Assembly (NCBI GenBank): GCA_018812385.1
Contig: JAHJDU010000594.1
Location: forward strand, 1-5,921
Source of the DNA: Pseudomonadota bacterium
GTDB taxonomy: Bacteria; Desulfobacterota; Desulfobacteria; Desulfobacterales; Desulfobacteraceae
DNA length: 5,921 bases
Reading direction: 5' to 3'
A program made the translations under genes and the position numbers. The notes below the pieces were generated by a model. That model did not search any database, was not told the DNA's origin, and worked only from the letters and a program-made list of their open reading frames with translations. Below are positions 1 through 5,345 of the stretch, piece by piece; the first letter of the stretch is position 1, and each line of letters opens with the position of its first letter.

Positions 1-18
1 AAATAATAAAAGGATATT

Positions 19-705
19 ATGGATTTTATTGTTGCAGGCTTTATCAAAGCCATCGAGCTTCTGATTAGCGGCGACAGAGCAACCTGGACTGCAGTCTGGG
101 CAACTATAAAAGTATCCACGGGCTCCATGCTCTTGAGCCTTGGAGCAGGTCTGCCCTGCGGCTTTGTTCTTGGATATTTTGACTTTAAAGGGAAAAAGCA
201 TTTAAGAACAATTCTTGATACCATGCTTGCCCTTCCAACGGTTTTCATCGGCCTTGCAGTTTACGCATTTATTTCACGACAGGGGCCTCTGGGTGAACTT
301 GGCCTGCTGTTCACTTTGACAGGGATCGCCATCGGCCAGACCATCCTTGCCTTCCCAATTGTAACTGCTATTACTGCCACAACCATTGAAAACATAGACC
401 GCGACCTTAAACTCACCCTTGTCTCCCTTGGTGCGGGCAGACGTAATATCATTGCCACCTGTCTTTGGGAGGTCAGGTATGGCATCCTGGCAGCAGCAGT
501 CACAGCTTATGGCAGAGTGTTAACGGAAGTCGGTATATCCATGATGGTGGGCGGCAATATCAAGTACCACACCCGGACGATTACCACTGCCATTGCCCTT
601 GAAACAAACAAGGGCCTGTTTGCCGATGGCATTGCCCTGGGACTTGTTCTGATCATGATTGCATTTATTGTGAATCTATCCCTGTCTTTTTTAAGGAAAC
701 AATGA
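19..705 (+). CDS. tupB: Tungstate ABC transporter permease, TupB type
   Basis: Inner-membrane permease of a tungstate/molybdate-type ABC importer; it forms the channel through which oxyanion delivered by a periplasmic TupA passes. The 228-residue protein is full length for TupB. About five hydrophobic segments are visible, near residues 33-54, 64-83, 93-118, 152-176 and 203-224. The cytoplasmic loop around residues 134-155, with the SLGAGRRNII stretch, matches the EAA-loop that docks on the ATPase. The run VGGNIKYHTRTITTAIALET near residues 178-197 is characteristic of the TupB family as I know it. The start is supported by AAAAGGA at 8-14, four bases before ATG. The stop overlaps the tupC start (ATGA), indicating translational coupling. 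tupA is not in the window, presumably just upstream. Substrate preference for tungstate over molybdate is inferred from family resemblance, not seen directly. Confidence 0.88.
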   Translation: MDFIVAGFIKAIELLISGDRATWTAVWATIKVSTGSMLLSLGAGLPCGFVLGYFDFKGKKHLRTILDTMLALPTVFIGLAVYAFISRQGPLGELGLLFTLTGIAIGQTILAFPIVTAITATTIENIDRDLKLTLVSLGAGRRNIIATCLWEVRYGILAAAVTAYGRVLTEVGISMMVGGNIKYHTRTITTAIALETNKGLFADGIALGLVLIMIAFIVNLSLSFLRKQ

Positions 706-1730
706 CAAAAATAAATCCTGCATACCATTTAAAAAATATTCAACACTATTATGGAAACACAAAAGTGCTGGATATTGATGACCTTAAAATCGAAAAAGGG
801 TCCATCACAGGACTTATAGGACCCAACGGCAGCGGGAAAAGCACGCTTTTAAAACTATTGGCCTTTGCCCAGAAACCAACCCTGGGACAAATCTTTTATA
901 AAGGGCGTATGGAATTACCGTTTTCAACATCCATCCGCTCAAAAATAAGTCTTCTGACCCAGAAACCCTATCTGTTAAAACGAACTGTTTTTGAAAATAT
1001 TGTCTATGGATTAAAGATCAGAAAAGAAAAAAATAATCTTGAAAAAAGAGTAAGTAAGGCGCTTTTACACGTCGGCCTTGATTATCAAAACTTTGCCACA
1101 AGATTTTGGCACGAATTATCAGGTGGAGAAGCCCAGAGGGTTGCCATGGCTGCCAGGCTTATCTTAAAACCTGAAGTTCTCCTCCTTGATGAACCCATTG
1201 CAAGTGTTGACATTGAAAGCGCCGGACTGATCCGCCAGGCATCCTTAAACGCCAGGAAAAACTGGGGGACCACACTGGTTATTGCAAGCCATGATCTGCA
1301 ATGGCTATATTCCATCTGTGACCATCAGCTTTCCATCTTTAAAGGGAATATATTTTCCACAGGCGTGGAAAACATTATCACAGGTCCCTTTGAAAAATCA
1401 GATCAAAAAACCTTTATAAAAAAACTTGAGGACGGACAGATCATCACGCTGAATGCGCCTTCCCAAACTGCATGCACAGCCATTATCAGAAAGAAAAATA
1501 TCTGCCTTGATCTTGAAAAACAATCCGGGAATGGCCATATCAATCAATTATCCGGCCATATAACTTCCATGCTTTTGGAAAAAAAGAGCGAGACCATCAT
1601 GGCGACCATATCTATCCACGATCTTTCCTTAATAGTATTGCTTTCTCCAGATCAAATCGGTCGACTTGATCTTTATCCGGGCAAAAAAGTCATCCTCAAT
1701 TTTCACTCACATGATGTTGAATGGATTTAA
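702..1730 (+). CDS. tupC: Tungstate ABC transporter ATP-binding protein, TupC type, with C-terminal extension
   Basis: Cytoplasmic ATPase that powers the TupB permease. All ABC motifs are present: Walker A GPNGSGKST (40-48), Q-loop Gln87, signature LSGGE (139-143), Walker B VLLLDEP (159-165), D-loop ASVD (167-170) and H-loop His197. The ATPase core ends near residue 230. The remaining ~110 residues form an extra C-terminal region, whose part from about 250 to 342 (including NGHINQLSGHIT) resembles a TOBE/Mop-like oxyanion-binding domain, as in ModC-type ATPases. This makes the protein (342 aa) longer than an ABC core alone. In ModC such a domain can bind oxyanion and modulate transport; a similar role here is inference. 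The ATG overlaps the tupB stop, and AGGAAAC lies just upstream. The stop codon faces the mltA stop at 3 bp with no terminator hairpin between. A ModC-like molybdate ATPase is the main alternative name. Confidence 0.87.
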   Translation: MTKINPAYHLKNIQHYYGNTKVLDIDDLKIEKGSITGLIGPNGSGKSTLLKLLAFAQKPTLGQIFYKGRMELPFSTSIRSKISLLTQKPYLLKRTVFENIVYGLKIRKEKNNLEKRVSKALLHVGLDYQNFATRFWHELSGGEAQRVAMAARLILKPEVLLLDEPIASVDIESAGLIRQASLNARKNWGTTLVIASHDLQWLYSICDHQLSIFKGNIFSTGVENIITGPFEKSDQKTFIKKLEDGQIITLNAPSQTACTAIIRKKNICLDLEKQSGNGHINQLSGHITSMLLEKKSETIMATISIHDLSLIVLLSPDQIGRLDLYPGKKVILNFHSHDVEWI

Positions 1731-1733
1731 AAA

Positions 1734-2960
1734 TTATCCTTGGCCCGGCTTCAGGACAAGAAAAAATAACTTCCCATATTTATTCATATGGCCTGCGGTA
1801 AATTCGGCATAATCACCGTTTCCACAAAAAAGGTCTGCCCTTGCAGGCCCTTTAATGGCGCCACCTGTATCCTGATTCAACACAAAAAAAGAAGCTGGTT
1901 CCCACTCTTTTAAAGAAGAGCTGTTTTTTTTATCCGGCAATTGGGCCTGCATAAAGCACAGCGCCCCTTTTGGAAACAATCTGCTGTCTGTTGCAATGGA
2001 ACGAAGAGCTGTCACTTCAACGCCAAGACTGCCATATGGCCCGCCGTCTTCAGTCTGGAAAAACACAAAGCTCTCATTGTGGTGCAAGACTTCATCCATT
2101 CTTTGTGGATGCTTCTCAAGCCAGGTTCTTATGGCCTGCATGGACATGTTTTCTTTTAAAATTTCATTTTTCCCGATCAGATATCGCCCGATGGATCGAT
2201 ATGCATTTCCGTTGCTTGCCGCATAGTGAACCCTTAGCACATCCCCATTGCCCAGATTAATTCTTCCTGACCCCTGCACTTCCAGAAAAAATCGGTCTAC
2301 CCTGCTTTTAAGCCATACAACAGGCTTGGATCTTGTATGAAAATCTTCTATAGCGTTAATTTGTTGCCTTGAATAATATGGCACCACGCGCTTTGTTGAA
2401 TCATTAACCCTTGCCATCAGACGTTGATGACCCTTGTACTTATCGGAAAATGCAGACAAATCAATTTCCAGCAAATCCTGTGGCCTGGAATAAACCGGGT
2501 ATGGAAACTCTTCACTCTTTTCAATGCGCCCGTCAAAAATCGGCTCAAAATACCCTGTAAAAAGAACTTCACCATCCTCATTCCCTGCTGCTTGATAAAC
2601 AATAAAACTGGATTTAATAAAATCATTTAACGCTTTGCTGGAAGGCTGTTTTTCCAGAAAGGCCTTAAAGGTTTCCAAAGAGGTGATCATATGACCGGCA
2701 GTATATATCTCTTTCCCATAATGGAATTTTCTTTCTAAAGGGACCTTCTTAAAATACAAAAGGCTGTTATCAATTGAAGCCGTTAAACCCTGAAATTCAA
2801 TATTATCAACAAATAAAGGATAGGTTTTAGGGTTTAGTTTTTTCAAAGAGCTAAATTGTGTAATTTCTTCTCTTATCCCGGGATAGCATCCACTGAAACA
2901 ACAGGCTATGACCACAAACCAAAAGACCCAGACGGGCTTTAACGACATTTTATTCTTCAT
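1734..2960 (-). CDS. mltA: Membrane-bound lytic murein transglycosylase A (MltA), lipoprotein
   Basis: Predicted outer-membrane lipoprotein that cleaves the MurNAc-GlcNAc bond of peptidoglycan to leave a 1,6-anhydro end. The 408-residue protein starts with a charged N-terminus, a hydrophobic stretch (10-21) and a lipobox FSGC with lipidated Cys25. The following Tyr does not signal inner-membrane retention. The MltA-specific domain is recognisable in TGYFEPIFDGR, VHYAASNGNAYRSIGRYLIG, MSMQAIRTWLEKHP and GSLGVEVTALRSIATD. The C-terminal 3D domain contains DTGGAIKG (364-371) and RADLF (374-378). By alignment from memory with E. coli MltA, Asp376 is the likely catalytic acid. ATG overlaps the moaC stop (ATGA), and no good ribosome site precedes it, so translation probably depends on coupling to moaC. 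The next ATG (Met5) has no better site. Functionally unrelated to the cofactor genes beside it. Confidence 0.93.
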   Translation of the reverse strand: MKNKMSLKPVWVFWFVVIACCFSGCYPGIREEITQFSSLKKLNPKTYPLFVDNIEFQGLTASIDNSLLYFKKVPLERKFHYGKEIYTAGHMITSLETFKAFLEKQPSSKALNDFIKSSFIVYQAAGNEDGEVLFTGYFEPIFDGRIEKSEEFPYPVYSRPQDLLEIDLSAFSDKYKGHQRLMARVNDSTKRVVPYYSRQQINAIEDFHTRSKPVVWLKSRVDRFFLEVQGSGRINLGNGDVLRVHYAASNGNAYRSIGRYLIGKNEILKENMSMQAIRTWLEKHPQRMDEVLHHNESFVFFQTEDGGPYGSLGVEVTALRSIATDSRLFPKGALCFMQAQLPDKKNSSSLKEWEPASFFVLNQDTGGAIKGPARADLFCGNGDYAEFTAGHMNKYGKLFFLVLKPGQG

Positions 2961-3433
2961 TTTGCAGTATATGTCCCGCTTTTGCCCCCTGATTTTGATT
3001 TCAAATAAATATCAGATATTCTCATGGCCCTGTCATAGGACTTGCACATGTCATATATGGTTAAGGCCGCAACAGAAACAGCTGTCAAAGCTTCCATTTC
3101 AACGCCTGTTTTACCGGTCAGAGACACCTCAGCCTCAATATCAATGGCATGATTTTTAACATCAAAAGAAAAATCAACCCGGGCATGACTTATATTTAAA
3201 GGGTGACACATGGGGATCAGATCCGAGGTTCTCTTTGCTGCCATGACACCGGCAATTCTTGCCGCTTCAAGGACATTTCCCTTTTTCACTTTTTCATCCA
3301 TGATCCTGGCAAGGGTGTTCGCTTCCATAAAAATCCTGCCTGCAACAACGGCGACCCGCCTGGTTTGGGTCTTGTCCCCTACATCCACCATTCTAACCCT
3401 GCCGTCCTTATCAAGATGTGTAAAATCTGTCAT
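2957..3433 (-). CDS. moaC: Cyclic pyranopterin monophosphate synthase accessory protein MoaC
   Basis: Catalyses formation of cyclic pyranopterin monophosphate from the 3',8-cyclo-GTP product of MoaA, the first committed stage of molybdopterin synthesis in the cytoplasm. The 158-residue protein has the usual MoaC length and is collinear with E. coli MoaC. It shows MVDVGDK (15-21), ARIAGVMAAKRTSDLIPMCHPL (58-79), LTGKTGVEMEALTA (105-118), TIYDMCK (125-131) and KSGGKSG (147-153). The catalytic His77, Asp128 and Lys131 equivalents are all present. AAGG lies eight bases before the ATG. The stop overlaps the mltA start. The partner moaA is not in this window. The 176-bp region upstream contains a palindromic repeat, so whether moaC is cotranscribed with the moaE-like gene cannot be decided from sequence. 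Confidence 0.97.
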   Translation of the reverse strand: MTDFTHLDKDGRVRMVDVGDKTQTRRVAVVAGRIFMEANTLARIMDEKVKKGNVLEAARIAGVMAAKRTSDLIPMCHPLNISHARVDFSFDVKNHAIDIEAEVSLTGKTGVEMEALTAVSVAALTIYDMCKSYDRAMRISDIYLKSKSGGKSGTYTAK

Positions 3434-3510
3434 TTTGATTACCTTTTCTTATTTTTTTCATATCATTTTTAAAAAATTACTTCTAAATTTGAATTCACTT
3501 GAAAGGTCAG

Positions 3511-3611
3511 AATTTTTTCCAAATACAAGGCAAAGAAGAATTTTAACCGGAGGAGTACTAATGTACTTCGAGGATTAAAATTTGCACTTTAACGCAGTAG
3601 TTGGAAAAATT
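3511..3611. repeat. ~101-bp near-palindromic intergenic element
   Basis: The whole stretch is an imperfect palindrome. The outer arms pair AATTTTTTCCAAATAC (3511-3526) with the complement of GTAGTTGGAAAAATT (3597-3611). One T is unpaired and there is one mismatch. The inner arms pair AATTTTAA (3539-3546) with TTAAAATT (3575-3582). A central stem pairs 3552-3558 (GGAGTAC) with 3563-3569 (GTACTTC, one G-T wobble), closing on a TAAT loop. No transposase is present, and no T-run follows as in a terminator. I have an unverified memory of very similar palindromes scattered through Desulfobacterales genomes, which would make this a REP/MITE-like dispersed repeat. It occupies the gap between the moaE-like gene and moaC, and its right end overlaps the moaE-like stop codon. 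Confidence 0.8.
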
Positions 3612-3978
3612 ATGGCCTTTCGGCAAAAAATTGTGTTTTGCTGGTTACCTGCGTCTTAACCAGGTTCAAGGTGTCTGTCAATGTTGCAATCACATTCTCC
3701 CGGATATCCCCGGCAACCAGAAGGAACATCACGTCATCTCCAACGGCAAGTGGTTTCCCTTCGTTAATATGGATCAGAATATCAATAATACCCGGCCTTT
3801 TTTTCTGTTCAGTTATAATCTGGTCCAACCTGGTATGATCAACAACAATTTCAAGTCCTGTCACTTCATCGCCTTCCCGGGATGTGGCTCTGACCACACC
3901 ATTATGACATAAAATCATCCCTGCCTTATGAAAATCAGGATGTTTTTTTATCTGGTCCATCATTGTTTTAATATCCAT
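3610..3978 (-). CDS. Short MoaE-like molybdenum cofactor biosynthesis protein
   Basis: A 122-residue protein resembling the large subunit of molybdopterin synthase (MoaE), which with thiocarboxylated MoaD inserts the dithiolene sulfurs. Visible similarities are GMILCHNGVVRATSREG (20-36, the first beta strands), INEGKPLAVGDDVMFLLVAGDIRENV (71-96, equivalent to the MoaE HRxGxLxxGE and AxHR region) and a C-terminal VKTQVTSKTQFF (107-118). Lys108 aligns with the first MoaE active-site lysine. The canonical PFWKRE block carrying the second lysine is replaced, with Lys114 the nearest candidate, and the long C-terminal tail of standard MoaE is absent. Canonical MoaE is about 150 residues. The ribosome site AAGGAGTG (minus strand, about 3983-3990) is strong. 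The stop TAA overlaps the end of the repeat at 3511-3611. It could be a functional variant or a non-catalytic relative; I leave the symbol empty. Confidence 0.8.
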   Translation of the reverse strand: MDIKTMMDQIKKHPDFHKAGMILCHNGVVRATSREGDEVTGLEIVVDHTRLDQIITEQKKRPGIIDILIHINEGKPLAVGDDVMFLLVAGDIRENVIATLTDTLNLVKTQVTSKTQFFAERP

Positions 3979-3993
3979 ATCTCACTCCTTATT

Positions 3994-4059
3994 TAGTGTT
4001 TGAACGAAAACTCACTCCTCTACGAGCCGCCCAAACACGGGATTTTCGTTCGGGCACTA
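3994..4059. repeat. Inverted repeat between moaE-like gene and mobA
   Basis: Two 17-bp arms, TAGTGTTTGAACGAAAA (3994-4010) and TTTTCGTTCGGGCACTA (4043-4059), are inverted copies matching at 14 of 17 positions, with a 32-bp spacer. The three mismatches are adjacent (TTT against GGG). In plus-strand RNA they become G-U wobbles, so the stem is continuous; in minus-strand RNA they are three C-A mismatches. Within the spacer, CAAACAC (4032-4038) can alternatively pair with GTGTTTG of the left arm (3996-4002). The right arm contains the mobA TAG stop. No U-tract follows in the mobA direction, so it is not an ordinary intrinsic terminator. It may be another dispersed repeat family. Confidence 0.75.
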
Positions 4060-4668
4060 TTTATTTTCCTGTTGATTTGCCATTGTTTTAGCTTTTTCAA
4101 GATCTTTTGGTGTGTTCACATTAAAAATAAACTGCATCTGGGGGTCCAGCATTTTTAATTTATCCACTGGAATCTCCTTAACCTTCTTTTTTCTAAAAAA
4201 TTTTTTAATCATAAAGATATTTTTTTTAAGGTTCTCCTCTATCAAAGGTATACAATCCTTTGAATACACGGCAGACAAAGGCTCAAGCCCGTCATCTGTC
4301 TGGGGAATAATCACTTCATACCCAGGTCTTATATTGCCCACAATATATTCGACAACGGATCGTTTAACAAAAGGAGTATCACAGGCCGTCACATAGGCAT
4401 AGGGATAGGAGGCATAAAAGAGTCCTGCATGAAGGCCTGCCAGCGCGCACTTTGACGGGATAATATCTGTCACCACCGTCATATCCCAGCCTGCAAACTC
4501 TCTGGGCTCGTTTACCACTATAATAACCTCTTTAAACAGGCTTGAGAACAATTCATAAATAGTTTCAAGGATCATCTCATCCCCGATCTTTCGAAAGGCT
4601 TTTTTTTCCCCTGGAAGCCTGCTGTTTTTCCCGCCAGCCAGTATCACTCCTGTATAGTCAAATATCAT
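4057..4668 (-). CDS. mobA: Molybdenum cofactor guanylyltransferase MobA
   Basis: Transfers GMP from GTP to Mo-molybdopterin to give the guanine dinucleotide cofactor used by DMSO-reductase family enzymes such as formate dehydrogenase. The 203-residue protein has the nucleotidyltransferase signature LAGGKNSR (10-17) followed by Lys22/Lys23. It continues with VVTDIIPSKCALAGLHAGL (65-83), the metal-binding ACDTPF (95-100, Asp97), DGLEPLSAVY (126-135) and FNVNTPKDL (182-190), all typical of MobA. A lysine-rich stretch (148-164) separates the last two motifs. A weak AGGTG lies just before the ATG; an extended -10 promoter is proposed at 4710-4736. The TAG stop falls inside the right arm of the inverted repeat 3994-4059. 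It reads in the same direction as moaE-like, moaC and mltA and is probably the first gene of that block. Confidence 0.94.
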   Translation of the reverse strand: MIFDYTGVILAGGKNSRLPGEKKAFRKIGDEMILETIYELFSSLFKEVIIVVNEPREFAGWDMTVVTDIIPSKCALAGLHAGLFYASYPYAYVTACDTPFVKRSVVEYIVGNIRPGYEVIIPQTDDGLEPLSAVYSKDCIPLIEENLKKNIFMIKKFFRKKKVKEIPVDKLKMLDPQMQFIFNVNTPKDLEKAKTMANQQENK

Positions 4669-4709
4669 TCACACCTGCCCTGCCAAAAATAAATTTTTAT
4701 TCTACACTG

Positions 4710-4736
4710 ATTATAGCAACTCAAACTTAAAATCAA
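4710..4736 (-). promoter_or_regulatory. Candidate extended -10 promoter for mobA
   Basis: On the minus strand TATAAT (4715-4710) is preceded directly by TGC (4718-4716), a perfect extended -10. TTGATT (4736-4731) is a possible -35 box, though the 15-bp spacer is short. Transcription would begin near 4703 and give a leader of about 35 bases before the mobA ATG at 4668. It would drive mobA and perhaps the genes after it. Confidence 0.45.
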
Positions 4737-4740
4737 GGTG

Positions 4741-4784
4741 TTGCCCGCTATAAAAAAAGATGATAAAGATTCTAAGACTATAAT
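4741..4784 (+). promoter_or_regulatory. Weak candidate promoter region for pyrR-moaB
   Basis: A consensus TATAAT lies at 4779-4784, but no -35 box stands at the right distance. If it were used, transcription would start almost at the pyrR ribosome site. Alternatively TTGCCC (4741-4746) could be a -35 paired with TAAAGA (4764-4769) at 17 bp. Neither is convincing. A promoter is expected here only because pyrR and mobA diverge. The gap has no terminator-like hairpin and no recognisable PyrR-binding leader. Confidence 0.25.
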
Positions 4785-4805
4785 AAATCAAGGGAGGGCG
4801 GTTAT

Positions 4806-5342
4806 ATGAAAAAGAAAAAAACCATCCTGAATGATCAGGATTTCAAACGGATCATCACAAGAATGTCCCACGAGATCATAGAAAAACACAAAGGGACAAA
4901 AAACCTTGCCCTTGTCGGAATCCAGACACGGGGTGATTTTCTTGCAAAAAGGCTGGCAGATCAAATCCGGAAAATAGAAGCTGTAACCCTTCCCGTTGGC
5001 AGCATGGATATCAACATGTACAGGGATGACTGGACAAAAATCAGCCACCAGCCAATCGTACGACCCTCCAATATTCCTTTCTCCGTGGATGACATGGACA
5101 TTATCCTTGTGGATGATGTGCTGTTTACAGGGCGAACCATCAGGGCTGCAATGGATGCTTTAATGGATTTTGGCAGGCCTTCCCGCATTGAGCTTGCCAT
5201 CCTGATAGACAGGGGACACAGGGAGCTTCCCATCCAGGCGGATTACAAAGGCTTATCCATAAACACAGAACATCAGGATATGATAAACGTCCTTGTGACT
5301 GAATATGACAAACAAGACGGGGTTTACATAGAACAGGATTAA
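4806..5342 (+). CDS. pyrR: Bifunctional PyrR: pyrimidine regulator / uracil phosphoribosyltransferase
   Basis: PyrR-family phosphoribosyltransferase; members convert uracil and PRPP to UMP, and in Firmicutes also bind pyr leader RNA. The 178-residue protein has family length and motifs: VGIQTRGDFLAKRLA (37-51), VGSMDINMYRDDW (64-76), the PRPP-binding loop LVDDVLFTGRTIRAAMDAL (101-119) and GRPSRIELAILIDRGHRELPIQADYKG (123-149). GGGAGG sits about eight bases before the ATG. The stop is 3 bp from moaB, so the two are likely cotranscribed. No pyrimidine biosynthesis gene is visible, and the short upstream region shows no anti-terminator/terminator leader. RNA-based regulation is therefore unsupported here, and the enzymatic role is the safer reading. 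Confidence 0.95.
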   Translation: MKKKKTILNDQDFKRIITRMSHEIIEKHKGTKNLALVGIQTRGDFLAKRLADQIRKIEAVTLPVGSMDINMYRDDWTKISHQPIVRPSNIPFSVDDMDIILVDDVLFTGRTIRAAMDALMDFGRPSRIELAILIDRGHRELPIQADYKGLSINTEHQDMINVLVTEYDKQDGVYIEQD

Positions 5343-5345
5343 GAT

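Noticed and set aside
1970..2260. Overlapping plus-strand open frames inside mltA
   Set aside because: They are antisense to conserved MltA domain sequence, and their compositions are Cys/His/Trp-rich as expected for non-coding frames.
3210..3578. Open frame of 122 codons on the plus strand
   Set aside because: Most of it is antisense to moaC, a clear gene; the rest is intergenic and ends in the palindromic repeat. It has no recognisable protein features.
3511..3611. Intrinsic terminator or riboswitch upstream of moaC (such as the Moco-sensing leader)
   Set aside because: The structure is a simple self-complementary palindrome without a U-tract, and I see no multi-helix Moco riboswitch pattern.
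3994..4059. Intrinsic terminator for mobA
   Set aside because: The inverted repeat has a long spacer, mismatches in the mobA-direction RNA and no U-tract after the stem (AAATAAGG follows).
4669..4805. PyrR-responsive attenuator leader ahead of pyrR
   Set aside because: The gap is short and AT-rich, and shows no terminator hairpin with T-run and no anti-terminator pairing.
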